From assembly GCA_002705205.1 (NCBI GenBank), contig PAHP01000007.1, positions 192,122 through 256,121 of the forward strand: a DNA stretch of 64,000 nucleotides, written 5' to 3'. Position 1 is the first letter of the stretch. The number at the start of each line of letters is the position of its first letter. Below the pieces are notes generated by a model that was not told where the DNA came from, did not search any database, and saw only the letters and a list, made by a program, of their open reading frames with translations. Below are positions 32,583-42,519 of this stretch, piece by piece. The stretch comes from Flavobacteriales bacterium (GTDB lineage Bacteria; Bacteroidota; Bacteroidia; Flavobacteriales; BACL11). The translations under genes were made by a program, and so were the position numbers.

Positions 32583-33724
32583 AAGATCAGTATGTGATTT
32601 TAACAGGTAGTAAGAATAATGCTGGAGATTATTTAATAAAATATCGTGCTAAGAAATTATTTTCTTTACTAAGACCTGATAGAAGAATCATTGATATAAA
32701 TGGTTGGGAGCAATTAAATCTTAAACAATTAGCTATAATAAATCAATCAAAAGCATTAATTTTAATGGGTGGGCCTGCTTTAGTAGAAAATATGGTTCCG
32801 CAAGTCTATGCTCTTACTAATAATTTAAATGATATAAAAGTGCCAATTATAATGATGGGTGTAGGTTGGAAGTCTCAAAGTGGAGATTGGGAAGATACCT
32901 ATAATTACCCTCTGAATGAAAGAACATTATCATTGTTAGAAAGAATTGAGATTTCAGGATATTATTCAAGTGTTAGAGACTATCATACTTTAAGTGCACT
33001 TAGATTTAATGGATTTAATAATTTTTTAATGACCGGATGTCCTGCGTACTACAATAAAGATTTCATTAATACTGAATTCAGGTCTGAGGATATAAATCTA
33101 GTTGCGTTTTCTTTGGGTGTTTCTTTTATGAGATCTCCTTCTATGGAGAAGCTAATGAAAGAAAATATATTAGTATGTAAAGAGAAATTTAAAGAGAAAT
33201 CTTTTAAAGTTGTATTTCATCATTCTTTAGAAAGAGATAAGTTTAAGGCTGATTATAGGTACAGATCAAGACACGTAATACAGCATAATAAATTTGCAGA
33301 TTGGCTTGATGAGAATGACATAAGATATGTTGACATCTCTGGTAGTGCAGAGAATCTTATTAATTATTACAATACTGTGGATCTTCATATTGGCTATAGA
33401 GTACATGCTCATATTTTTATGAATAGTATTAATAAGAAATCTATCCTAATAAGTGAAGATGGAAGAGCTAAGGGAGTAAGATCAGCAATCAGTGGTATTG
33501 TCTTAGATGGATATTTAGAATTTAGAGAGAGTTTTTTCTCAAGAGTTTTCAATAAGATACTACCTTTTTATGATAGATTCAGAGTTAATAATAATTTAAC
33601 CAAAGAATTAATAAGTGAGATTAATTATGAGGATAAGAATGATTTTATTCGCTTAAAGAGCTCAAGAAGACTGATAGATAATAATTATATTATTATGCAA
33701 AATTTTCTAAAACAATTACCCTAA
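32579..33724 (+). CDS. Polysaccharide pyruvyl transferase family protein
   Basis: 381 aa; LTGSKNNAGDYLIKYRAKKLF start, ILMGGPALV, VDLHIGYRVHAHIFMNSINKKSILISEDGRAKG. Confidence 0.8.
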   Translation: MKDQYVILTGSKNNAGDYLIKYRAKKLFSLLRPDRRIIDINGWEQLNLKQLAIINQSKALILMGGPALVENMVPQVYALTNNLNDIKVPIIMMGVGWKSQSGDWEDTYNYPLNERTLSLLERIEISGYYSSVRDYHTLSALRFNGFNNFLMTGCPAYYNKDFINTEFRSEDINLVAFSLGVSFMRSPSMEKLMKENILVCKEKFKEKSFKVVFHHSLERDKFKADYRYRSRHVIQHNKFADWLDENDIRYVDISGSAENLINYYNTVDLHIGYRVHAHIFMNSINKKSILISEDGRAKGVRSAISGIVLDGYLEFRESFFSRVFNKILPFYDRFRVNNNLTKELISEINYEDKNDFIRLKSSRRLIDNNYIIMQNFLKQLP

Positions 33725-33727
33725 TAA

Positions 33728-35005
33728 ATGCAAGTTTTAAAGAGCTCTGTAATTTATCTAGGAAGTAGCATTCTAAATAAAGCAATTCCTTTTTTATTAT
33801 TACCTATTCTCACTAAGTATTTGTCTCCAGCTGAATATGGGGTCTTGTCAATTTTCCAATTAATGATTTCTTTTTTCACAGCTTTTGTGGGTATGAACAT
33901 GTCTATGAATATCTCGAAAAACTTTTTTAAATATAATAAACAAGAAACATCATTAATGATTGGAAATATATTAATGATACTTTCGTTGACGACATTAATC
34001 TATTTCTTCATCACTTTAGGTCTTTCTTTTTATTATCAAGAGATATTTTCTGTCCCATCAAATTGGGTAATTCTTATCCCGTTACTTAGTTTTATGTTTA
34101 TGGTTAATACGATTAATCTAACAATCCTGAGAAATCAGGATAAGGCTTATTTATTTGGTGTGTTTGAAATCATTAATACTGCAATAAATATGGGAGTTAC
34201 TATTTTATTATTAATCATGTATCATTATGGATGGTATTCTAGAGTTGGGGGTATAATTATTGCTTATGGTATTTTTTTTATTATTTCTTTATTTTACATG
34301 AAAAAGAATGGCTTTATAATTCTCCGATATGATAGAGAGGAGTCACGAAAGATTTTAAAATTATCTATTCCATTAATTCCGCATGTGCTAGGAGGAATTA
34401 TTATTTCTTTAAGTGATCGTTTTTTTATTGAGAGGATGGTCAATCTGGAGATGGTTGGTATTTATTCAGTTGGCTATATGTTTGGGATGGTTGTCCTTTT
34501 ATTTACAAGTGCTTTTTTAAAAGCATGGGCTCCATGGTTTTATAAGATGTTGTCAGATGTTGATGACAAAAAGAAGAGAAATATTGTAAGATATAGTTAT
34601 TTATATATTTTAGCAACATTTGTTATTGCATTTGGGGTGTCTATTTTTGCTAAATTTATCATTCCTTATGTAGTAGATAGTAGCTATGCTGGAGCTGAGG
34701 TTTATGTTTTCTGGATTGCTATTGGTTATGCAGTACATGGTGTGTATAAGATATTTTTTCCTTATTTAGTACATATAAGCAAAACATCTTTTTTAGCAGT
34801 AAGCACAGTCATTGCAGCAGTATTAAACCTATTTTTTAATTATCTTTTAATAAAAGAATTTGGAGCTATTGGGGCTGCATATTCAACAGTATTATCTTTT
34901 GTTATAAGTGCTAGTTTAGTGTTTTGGTATCAGCAAAAAAATTTTAATATGCCTTGGTTATTAGATCTACAGCTTTTAGTTTCAGTAAAAAACAAGAATG
35001 AATAA
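33728..35005 (+). CDS. Wzx-like polysaccharide flippase (MATE/MOP superfamily)
   Basis: 425 aa polytopic; SSVIYLGSSILNKAIPFLLLPILTKYLSPAEYGVLSIFQ. Confidence 0.88.
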   Translation: MQVLKSSVIYLGSSILNKAIPFLLLPILTKYLSPAEYGVLSIFQLMISFFTAFVGMNMSMNISKNFFKYNKQETSLMIGNILMILSLTTLIYFFITLGLSFYYQEIFSVPSNWVILIPLLSFMFMVNTINLTILRNQDKAYLFGVFEIINTAINMGVTILLLIMYHYGWYSRVGGIIIAYGIFFIISLFYMKKNGFIILRYDREESRKILKLSIPLIPHVLGGIIISLSDRFFIERMVNLEMVGIYSVGYMFGMVVLLFTSAFLKAWAPWFYKMLSDVDDKKKRNIVRYSYLYILATFVIAFGVSIFAKFIIPYVVDSSYAGAEVYVFWIAIGYAVHGVYKIFFPYLVHISKTSFLAVSTVIAAVLNLFFNYLLIKEFGAIGAAYSTVLSFVISASLVFWYQQKNFNMPWLLDLQLLVSVKNKNE

Positions 35006-35034
35006 CTCATGTTCACAGATAATATAGTTTCTTT

Positions 35035-35241
35035 GCAAAGAAAGAGAATAAATTAGCATTAGAAGAAGTAATGAAATTTATTGATATTATTAAAGAAGCT
35101 AGAGATAAAGAAGCTAGAGATAAAGAAGCTAGAGATAAAGAAGCTAGAGATAAAGAAGCAGGAATACTTGTTAAACAACTTTTGTTGAAACATATTGATG
35201 GATGTGCATCAAAACCCCTAGAAAAGAAATTAAATTTGTAA
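35035..35241 (+). pseudogene. Relic of the 3' end of a second pglF/CapD-like gene
   Basis: Reading frame AKKENKLALEEVMKFIDIIKEARDK(EARDK)3EAGILVKQLLLKHIDGCASKPLEKKLNL* aligns with the C-terminus of 28028..29896 (IEKRLDMSTVLSCIDTIKEARDKQDEEIVKELLLKHVDGYTSEISEKTLNL*). Clear nucleotide identity in ...CTTTTGTTGAAACAT.TTGATGGAT...TTAAATTTGTA. Confidence 0.85.
35092..35160 (+). repeat. Tandem 15-bp repeat AAAGAAGCTAGAGAT (KEARD), four perfect copies plus a partial
   Basis: Copies at 35092, 35107, 35122, 35137, then partial AAAGAAGCA at 35152; in frame with the relic above. Confidence 0.97.
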
Positions 35242-35242
35242 A

Positions 35243-36601
35243 ATGAATATTTTAGTACTTGGAGCAGGAACTTTTGGTACTGCTATTGCAAACGAGCTCT
35301 CAGCAAATAAAGATAATAATGTTATCTTGTTCTCACGAAATCAAGATAAAGTTGATGAGATTAATAAATGGCATACAAATAAGTCTTGTTTCCCAAATAA
35401 ACATTTGACAAATACTCTGTTGGCTTCATCTGATAAGAAGGATGTTAAGAATGCTGACGTTATTTTAATTGCATTGCCTTCGTCTGTAATTATTAAATAT
35501 TTGACTTCTCTTCAGCAGCATTTTAAAAAAGAGGTTTTATTAGTTAATTTGTCGAAAGGATTATTTGCTAATGGAGTGACTATCGTAGAAAGTCTTCAAG
35601 AGCAATTGGGTATTGCAAATGTTGTAACTTTAAAAGGACCGTCATTTGCAGTTGAGGTGATGGAACATGCTGACACGCTACTTACTCTTGGTTACTCTAC
35701 AAATGAGCAGTATTATATCATTAATTCTATTATCAAAAATACTGCTTTACATATTGATTGCACTACTGATATTAGAGGGGTGGAAGTGTTGAGCGTACTT
35801 AAAAATATTTATGCGTTAATTCTTGGTGTTGTAGATGCAAAATATAATTCTCCAAATACAAGATTTATGATTCTCACTAAAGCATTTTCTGAGGTTAGAG
35901 TTTTGTTAAGGTCATTAGGAGGTGCTGAAGACACTTTGTTTCTGGCTTGTGGTTTTGGAGATTTATGCTTGACTTCATTGAATGACTTGAGTAGAAATAG
36001 AACATTGGGCTTATTAATAGGTAAAGGTTTTTTTAGTGGTGATTATAAAACCAACTCTGTTATATTAGAAGGCTTGAATGCGGTAAATTTAGTACATAGT
36101 TTCCCTTTGGATCATATTATAGAAAATCTGCCATTATTAAATAAGTTACATTCATTCTTTGGAAGTAAAACAAATATTTTATCTATTGAGTTTGATAAAT
36201 TGGTTGACAGGAAGTTTAGAACTGTGTTGACATATGGTACTTTTGATTTATTGCATTATGGCCATTTAGAGATTTTAAGAAGAGCAAGTCAATTAGGAGA
36301 TAAGCTTATTGTCGGTCTTTCTACTGATGAATTTAATGAATTGAAAGGAAAAAGATGTGTTTTAACATACAAAAAGAGAAAGGAATTACTAGAATCACTT
36401 GACTATGTAGACAAGGTAATCCCTGAAAGTAATTGGGAACAAAAGATGAATGATATTAAGGAAAATGATATTGATATATTTCTCATGGGGAATGATTGGG
36501 AAGGGAAATTTGATGCAATGAAGGAGTATTGTGAGGTTATTTATCTTCCAAGAACGAAAGGAATTTCTACAACAAAGTTAAAGTCTATTCTAAAAGACTA
36601 A
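35243..36601 (+). CDS. Fusion: glycerol-3-phosphate dehydrogenase (GpsA-like) plus glycerol-3-phosphate cytidylyltransferase (TagD/GCT-like)
   Basis: 452 aa; N-terminal VLGAGTFGTAIANELSANKDNNVILFSRN, NLSKGL, GVEVLSVLKNIYAL; C-terminal LTYGTFDLLHYGHLEILRRASQLGDKLIVGLSTDEFNELKGKR ... GNDWEGKFDAMKEYCEVIYLPRTKGISTTKLK. Confidence 0.93.
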   Translation: MNILVLGAGTFGTAIANELSANKDNNVILFSRNQDKVDEINKWHTNKSCFPNKHLTNTLLASSDKKDVKNADVILIALPSSVIIKYLTSLQQHFKKEVLLVNLSKGLFANGVTIVESLQEQLGIANVVTLKGPSFAVEVMEHADTLLTLGYSTNEQYYIINSIIKNTALHIDCTTDIRGVEVLSVLKNIYALILGVVDAKYNSPNTRFMILTKAFSEVRVLLRSLGGAEDTLFLACGFGDLCLTSLNDLSRNRTLGLLIGKGFFSGDYKTNSVILEGLNAVNLVHSFPLDHIIENLPLLNKLHSFFGSKTNILSIEFDKLVDRKFRTVLTYGTFDLLHYGHLEILRRASQLGDKLIVGLSTDEFNELKGKRCVLTYKKRKELLESLDYVDKVIPESNWEQKMNDIKENDIDIFLMGNDWEGKFDAMKEYCEVIYLPRTKGISTTKLKSILKD

Positions 36602-36607
36602 TGGTTC

Positions 36608-37972
36608 ATGTCTGCATACATTAAATCAATACTTTCTGACAAGGAGATTTTGACTAAGGGATTTTATTCGTTGATTTTGAAAATACTAGGTTCTTTATTT
36701 GGTTATTTTTTACTTTGGCTAGTTACAAATGAGTTTAGTGAACATAATGAAGGTACTAGTGCATGGGGAGAGTATGTTCTTTTTTTAGCATTTTTAAATG
36801 TGTCATCTATATTCTCTCGTTTAGGAATTGATAAGCTTTCGCTTAAATTAGTTGCTGCTGCGGATCAGGAATTAAGAATAGTGAGACATATATACTTTTC
36901 TTTATTAAGGTTAGTTGTTATAGTATCTATTATTGTTTCGTTTATTATCTACTTATTTTCTAATTATATTGTGTCTATTTTATTAAGTAGTTCTGACATG
37001 GGATTAGAGATTGTACTTATGATCGTGTTTGTTTTACCATTTTTTTCTGTCATATGCCTTAATGAGAACACCTTGAGAGGGCTCAAAATGATTAAAGAAT
37101 TTGCATTTTTCCAAAGAACCTCTAAGATGCTCTTTTCAGTTTTAGTATTTATATTACTGTTTTATGTTTTTAATTTTACAGATACTATTGTTGTTATCTA
37201 TGCGTATACATTAGCATTATTTTTGATTTTTATTTTGAGCTCCTTTAGAGTGTATAGTGTTTTCTCAAAGGCTAAGAGTCAAAATATTGATTCTCTATAT
37301 AGTAAGGGTGTTTTTAAGCAGTCACTCCCAATGATGCTTTCTTCAAGTGTCTTATTATTAATGTCATGGACAGACTCTTTGATGCTTGGTTTCTACTCGG
37401 ATGAATCTTCTGTTGGTATTTATAATGTTACTGTGAAGGTTGCATTACTTGCAACATTAACAATATCAGCTATTAATAGTATTGTAGCACCTAGGATATC
37501 AGAGACATTTAATAATAATAGAATTCAAGAGTTTAAAACAATTATCTTTAATTCTACTAGTATAATCTTTTTTTCTACTTTACCTATTTTAATTTTAATA
37601 TTTTTATTTCATACTGAGATTCTAGATTTCTTCGGTAATGGATTTTCTACAGAATCAGCGATTTCTGCATTATTGATTTTAACATTCAGTCAATTCGTAA
37701 ATGCTGTTTCAGGCCCTGTTGGAACTATTCTTAATATGACAGGTAAACAAAAAGTTTATGGTAATATATTGCTTGTTGCATTGACTCTTAATATCTTTCT
37801 TAATTTTCTACTTGTTCCAGAAAATAATCCTTTTGCTAAGTTTGGAATTAACGGTATAAATGGAGCTGCTATTGCTAGTGCAAGTAGTTTAATATTTTGG
37901 AATATATATTCTGTTGTATATGTATATAGAAAGTATAATGTATTGACATTCATAAAATTTAAAAATTTATAA
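36608..37972 (+). CDS. Second Wzx-like polysaccharide flippase
   Basis: 454 aa polytopic, MOP-superfamily-like (SWTDSLMLGFYSDESSVGIYNVTVKVALL). Confidence 0.85.
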   Translation: MSAYIKSILSDKEILTKGFYSLILKILGSLFGYFLLWLVTNEFSEHNEGTSAWGEYVLFLAFLNVSSIFSRLGIDKLSLKLVAAADQELRIVRHIYFSLLRLVVIVSIIVSFIIYLFSNYIVSILLSSSDMGLEIVLMIVFVLPFFSVICLNENTLRGLKMIKEFAFFQRTSKMLFSVLVFILLFYVFNFTDTIVVIYAYTLALFLIFILSSFRVYSVFSKAKSQNIDSLYSKGVFKQSLPMMLSSSVLLLMSWTDSLMLGFYSDESSVGIYNVTVKVALLATLTISAINSIVAPRISETFNNNRIQEFKTIIFNSTSIIFFSTLPILILIFLFHTEILDFFGNGFSTESAISALLILTFSQFVNAVSGPVGTILNMTGKQKVYGNILLVALTLNIFLNFLLVPENNPFAKFGINGINGAAIASASSLIFWNIYSVVYVYRKYNVLTFIKFKNL

Positions 37973-37974
37973 TC

Positions 37975-39189
37975 ATGAAGAAGTATATTAAATATCTTCC
38001 TAAACTAGCTAGTCCTCTTATGTTCGTTATTTATCTGTTAGTTTATTTTTTGCCTAGAAATAAAAACATATGGGTTTTCGGTTCTGGGATAGGAATGAAC
38101 TTTAGTGATAATGCAAAGTATCTCTTTTTATATTGTTCTAATATTGATAAGATGTATTCATGTTGGATTACAAGAAATAGAGATCTAGTTAAAAGGCTAA
38201 GGTTGGAGGGTTTAAATGCACATTATAAATATAGTTTTAAAGGTTTGTGGTATTGTATTCGTGCAAAGATATATATCTATGATTCTAGAACAGGAAGTAT
38301 TAATCATTGGACTTCTTCAGGAGCGCTTAAAGTTAATCTTTGGCATGGTTCTCCATTAAAAACAATTGATAGAGATATTGATGTAAAGCATAATGCGTTT
38401 TATATAGGTAACCATACGTGGGGATATAAGAGGTTTTTAGTGAGGATATTAATGCCTCAATGGTTTGTGGTAGCAGATCTAATGATTGCAACTTCTGCTA
38501 AGGTTAAGGGTTATTTTACTTCTGCTTTTGGATCAAAAAAGATTAAAGTTACTGGTTATCCAAGAAATGACATCATTCTTAGTAGTGGTCTTTATACGAA
38601 GCATTTGAAATTTGAATCTGAAATTATTGATACATTTAATACAAAAAATATCATTTTATATGCTCCGACATTTAGAGATTCAGATAGGCACGAAAGGGTG
38701 ACTCCAATTGACTGGGTTGTCTTAAATGATTTGATGAGAGAAAATGATGCAACTTTTTTGATTAAGTTACACCGGCATGATTATTCAGTGGTGTTGAAGC
38801 AGCGTTATAGTAATATAAGAGTTCTTGATAATGAAAGTGATATGTATCCGCTTTTTTCTAGAGTTGATTTATTAATCACAGATTATTCTTCTATCTTTTT
38901 TGATTTTTTATTAACAGGCAAACCTGTATTGTTCTTCCCTTATGATAAGGAAAAATATATCACTAGGCATCGATCAATGTATGATGATTATGATTCTGTG
39001 ACACCTGGATATAAGGTGTATAACTTTGAGGATTTTCGTATAAAATTAATAGACTTTTTTAATAATGCCGATTTATTAAAACAAACCGCAGTAGATTACA
39101 ATAAGATAAAGAAATTATACAATTTATATAATGACAGTAATTCTTCTAAGAGAGTATATGCTTTCATTAAAGATAGCCTAGGTATTTGA
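37975..39189 (+). CDS. CDP-glycerol glycerophosphotransferase family protein (TagB/TagF-like)
   Basis: 404 aa; VNLWHGSPLKTIDRD, KVTGYPRNDIIL, ILYAPTFRDSD, DLLITDYSSIFFDFLLTGKPVLFFPYDKEKY. Confidence 0.92.
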   Translation: MKKYIKYLPKLASPLMFVIYLLVYFLPRNKNIWVFGSGIGMNFSDNAKYLFLYCSNIDKMYSCWITRNRDLVKRLRLEGLNAHYKYSFKGLWYCIRAKIYIYDSRTGSINHWTSSGALKVNLWHGSPLKTIDRDIDVKHNAFYIGNHTWGYKRFLVRILMPQWFVVADLMIATSAKVKGYFTSAFGSKKIKVTGYPRNDIILSSGLYTKHLKFESEIIDTFNTKNIILYAPTFRDSDRHERVTPIDWVVLNDLMRENDATFLIKLHRHDYSVVLKQRYSNIRVLDNESDMYPLFSRVDLLITDYSSIFFDFLLTGKPVLFFPYDKEKYITRHRSMYDDYDSVTPGYKVYNFEDFRIKLIDFFNNADLLKQTAVDYNKIKKLYNLYNDSNSSKRVYAFIKDSLGI

Positions 39190-40490
39190 AAATAATTTTT
39201 AAAAATATAATTATTAATGAATTGTATTACTTGGTAATTTTCTTCCCCTTATGGTGGTTTTTAGGTGTTGAACAATTTTTTTGGTTTGTTTCTGTAGGAT
39301 TAGTTTTTATACAATTTCTTATTTATAGTAAATTTGAGTTTCGTGCTAATATGACCTCTATTTTACTTTTATTTTTTTTAGTTATTTATGGTATTTCTTT
39401 TTTTAGTATTCAAGAGAAGATGAGATATATTACTTATTTTAGAAACCTGAGCACATATCTTACTGCTTTCATGTTATTAATTATTTCTTGGAATATTATT
39501 GATAAATGGAGTCAGATAGAAAAGCTCTTAAAAGCAATTGTTTTTGTAATGTTTATTGCATCAATCGTTGGAATTTTAGCATTTTCTTTTGAAATATTCA
39601 GAGTACAGTTTAAATCTCTTACAGGATACTTGTTGCCCGCATTTATTACTAAGACTGGTTATGGTAGTGTGATTGCAGTAAGGAATGTAGGTTTTTATAA
39701 CTGGTTCTTAGGTATGGATACTTATTTTAGACCTAGTTCATTCTTTCTGTATTCAACAATGTTCTCCTCAACATTAGCTATTGTGTTGCCTATTGCAATG
39801 TTCTTACGGCAAATAAATAAAGGTATAAAAAGAAAATATTATTCAATTGTAGTATTAATAATGATTTTAGCATTATTAGCAACAACAGGAAGGGTTGCGA
39901 TATTATCTTTTTTTCTGGCATTTGTAATTTTTCAATATATGAAAATTAAAGATATTTCAATTCGATTTCTATTTGTAAGTTTAATTGTATTCCTTTCGGC
40001 AGTTTTTTTATTTTGGTTAGCGAACACTGGTGTTTTATATCAGATTATAGACGTAGTGTTGTATTCTAGAGGTGAAGGAAGTGCTAATACAAGGATGAAG
40101 ATTTATACTCAAACATTGAAAGGCTTCTTGCAAAGACCTTTTTTTGGCTGGGGCACCGAAAGGGATGTTAATGGTCTAGATTATCCATTAGGATCTCATA
40201 GCTACTATTTAGGCACATTGTATAAACAGGGGTTGGTAGGTTTATTTTTGTTCATAAGTATAATTATTGAAATTTGGAAGAAGCTTAGGGTAAACTATAA
40301 AACTGATAATAAGATAGTTAAGTTTCTGAAATATGGACAGTTATTGTTATTAGTCTATGTTTTTAATAGTTTTACAGATGTTTTAGATCTTGATGCAACA
40401 ACAATGATGTTTCTATGGTTGATTCTGTCATTGCTAATTGTTTCCAAAAGAGTATTAAACAGAGAGATGATAAAAAAAGAGAATGCATAA
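39186..40490 (+). CDS. Second O-antigen ligase/polymerase-like membrane protein
   Basis: 434 aa polytopic; TGRVAILSFFLAFVIF, GWGTERDVNGLDYPLGSHSYYLGTLYKQGLVGLFLF. Start codon TTG. Confidence 0.82.
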   Translation: MKIIFKNIIINELYYLVIFFPLWWFLGVEQFFWFVSVGLVFIQFLIYSKFEFRANMTSILLLFFLVIYGISFFSIQEKMRYITYFRNLSTYLTAFMLLIISWNIIDKWSQIEKLLKAIVFVMFIASIVGILAFSFEIFRVQFKSLTGYLLPAFITKTGYGSVIAVRNVGFYNWFLGMDTYFRPSSFFLYSTMFSSTLAIVLPIAMFLRQINKGIKRKYYSIVVLIMILALLATTGRVAILSFFLAFVIFQYMKIKDISIRFLFVSLIVFLSAVFLFWLANTGVLYQIIDVVLYSRGEGSANTRMKIYTQTLKGFLQRPFFGWGTERDVNGLDYPLGSHSYYLGTLYKQGLVGLFLFISIIIEIWKKLRVNYKTDNKIVKFLKYGQLLLLVYVFNSFTDVLDLDATTMMFLWLILSLLIVSKRVLNREMIKKENA

Positions 40491-41178
40491 GATACTTTCA
40501 GATAATTTATCAAATAATAATAAGCGGTTAACAACTTTTCTTAACTTATATTCTTATATGATTGCAAGAAATAATAAAGCGGTTTTTAAAGAGTTTAATA
40601 TATTGATAGATGGAATTATATTTGTATGGATCCTAAAGCTATTTGGTTTTTCTCGCGTTCGAAGAAATAGTTTTGATATGACATCTTTAGCTCCAATAGT
40701 ATTTAAAGCAGCTATAGAGAATAACAATAGTATCTATTTTATTGGTTCAAAACCGAAAGTTATTGATACAGCCATAAAAAAGATTAAAGCAAAGTTTAGC
40801 AATCTAAATATTTGTGGCTATAGAGATGGATATTTAAATGAAAATGAAAGAGATTCTATTTTTAACGACATAATTTCTTTAAAAGCTGATATTGTAGTTT
40901 GTGGAATGGGGACCCCTTTACAAGAACAGTTCTTATTAGGTTTACAACAATCTGGATTTAAAGGTAGAGGATATACTTGTGGAGGTTTCTTGCATCAGAC
41001 AGCTAATAATATTAGTTATTATCCTAATTGGGTTGATAGATTTAATTTAAGAGGTTTCTATAGAATGTATGACGAACCCTATTTGATAAAACGATATTTT
41101 ATCTTGTACCCTTGGTCTTTAATAAAATATCTTATTGATTCTTATGAATATAATAAAGAGAAAAAAAGATCTTCCTGA
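40483..41178 (+). CDS. WecG/TagA/CpsF family (GT26) glycosyltransferase
   Basis: 231 aa; IYFIGSKPKVIDTAIKKIKAKFSNLNICGYRDGY, ADIVVCGMGTPLQEQFLLG, TCGGFLHQTA. Confidence 0.93.
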   Translation: MHKILSDNLSNNNKRLTTFLNLYSYMIARNNKAVFKEFNILIDGIIFVWILKLFGFSRVRRNSFDMTSLAPIVFKAAIENNNSIYFIGSKPKVIDTAIKKIKAKFSNLNICGYRDGYLNENERDSIFNDIISLKADIVVCGMGTPLQEQFLLGLQQSGFKGRGYTCGGFLHQTANNISYYPNWVDRFNLRGFYRMYDEPYLIKRYFILYPWSLIKYLIDSYEYNKEKKRSS

Positions 41179-41321
41179 GCATATATAAGGTATGCATAAA
41201 AGATGATAAATGATTTTTGAACTGTTGAGATAATTCGAGCACCAATTTTGATATGAAATATATGCTTACAGAGGTTATATATTGGACAGTCAAGAGGAAT
41301 ATAGAAACACTATTTAGTTAG

Positions 41322-41346
41322 AAATACTAAGTTTATTTAGTATTTT
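41322..41346 (+). terminator. Probable intrinsic terminator between the WecG/TagA-like gene and gmd
   Basis: AAATACTAA-gtttat-TTAGTATTTT hairpin; AT-only stem, so moderate support. Confidence 0.5.
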
Positions 41347-41377
41347 AACGATCTTTTTAGTAATAAATAATATTCCC

Positions 41378-41385
41378 TAACTTTA
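41378..41385 (+). promoter_or_regulatory. Possible Bacteroidota -7 element upstream of gmd
   Basis: TAACTTTA versus consensus TAnnTTTG, 15 nt before the gmd ATG, after a hairpin. Confidence 0.4.
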
Positions 41386-41400
41386 CCATCAAATAAAAAA

Positions 41401-42519
41401 ATGAAAAATAAAGTAGCATTAATTACAGGTATCACAGGTCAAGATGGGTCTTATTTGGCAGAATTTCTCTTAAATAAAGGATATGTGGTTCATGGGATTA
41501 AAAGGAGGTCATCTTCTTTTAATACAGATAGAATTGACCATTTGTATCAAGACCCTCATATTAAAGATAGACATTTGATACTTCATTATGGAGATATGAC
41601 AGACTCTATGAGTTTGATGAAAATTATAAAAGAAGTTTGTCCTGATGAAATATATAATTTAGCTGCAATGAGCCATGTTCATGTTTCATTTCAGATCCCT
41701 GAATATGTAGCAAATACTGATGGTTTAGGTGCTTTAAGGGTATTAGAAGCGATTCGTTTATTGGGATTAAGTAATAAGATAAAGGTTTACCAAGCATCAA
41801 CATCAGAACTTTACGGTAAAGCACAAGAAGTTCCGCAATCAGAAACAACTCCTTTTTATCCTAGAAGTCCTTATGCAGTGGCAAAATTATATGCGTTTTG
41901 GGCAACAAAAAATTATAGGGAGGCTTATGGAATTTTTGCTTGTAATGGGATTTTATTTAATCATGAGTCACCTGTAAGAGGAGAGACATTTGTGACTCGT
42001 AAAATCACTCGTGGAGTTGCAAAAATTGCTTTAGGGCTACAAGAAAAATTATACTTAGGAAACTTGGGGGCAAGCAGGGACTGGGGGCATGCGAAAGATT
42101 ATGTAAGAATGATGTGGATGATATTACAAGCTGACAAGCCAGAGGATTGGGTGATTGCTACTGGAAAAACAACTACTGTTCGTGAGTTTGTAAAAATGGC
42201 TTTTGCTTTTGCAGGAATTGAACTAGAGTTTAAAGGTGAAGGTGAGAATGAAAAGGGTATTGTGGTCTCTTGTTCAAACACTAAATATCAGCTTGAAAAT
42301 GGTCAGGAGGTAGTTTTAGTTGACACTACATATTTCAGGCCAACAGAAGTCGATTTATTAATTGGTGATGCTACAAAGGCAAATACAAAGTTAGGATGGA
42401 TTCCAGAATATAGTTTAGAAGCATTGATCAATGAGATGATGGATTCAGATTTAAAACTGATGAGTAAAGATCAATATCTGAAAGATGGTGGTTACGCCAT
42501 TATGAACTATTTTGAATAG
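41401..42519 (+). CDS. gmd: GDP-mannose 4,6-dehydratase
   Basis: 372 aa; [62 protein letters not shown]. Confidence 0.98.
   Translation: MKNKVALITGITGQDGSYLAEFLLNKGYVVHGIKRRSSSFNTDRIDHLYQDPHIKDRHLILHYGDMTDSMSLMKIIKEVCPDEIYNLAAMSHVHVSFQIPEYVANTDGLGALRVLEAIRLLGLSNKIKVYQASTSELYGKAQEVPQSETTPFYPRSPYAVAKLYAFWATKNYREAYGIFACNGILFNHESPVRGETFVTRKITRGVAKIALGLQEKLYLGNLGASRDWGHAKDYVRMMWMILQADKPEDWVIATGKTTTVREFVKMAFAFAGIELEFKGEGENEKGIVVSCSNTKYQLENGQEVVLVDTTYFRPTEVDLLIGDATKANTKLGWIPEYSLEALINEMMDSDLKLMSKDQYLKDGGYAIMNYFE

Noticed and set aside
35092-35160. Tandem array considered as a CRISPR
   Set aside because: 15-bp unit with no spacers; an in-frame coding microsatellite.
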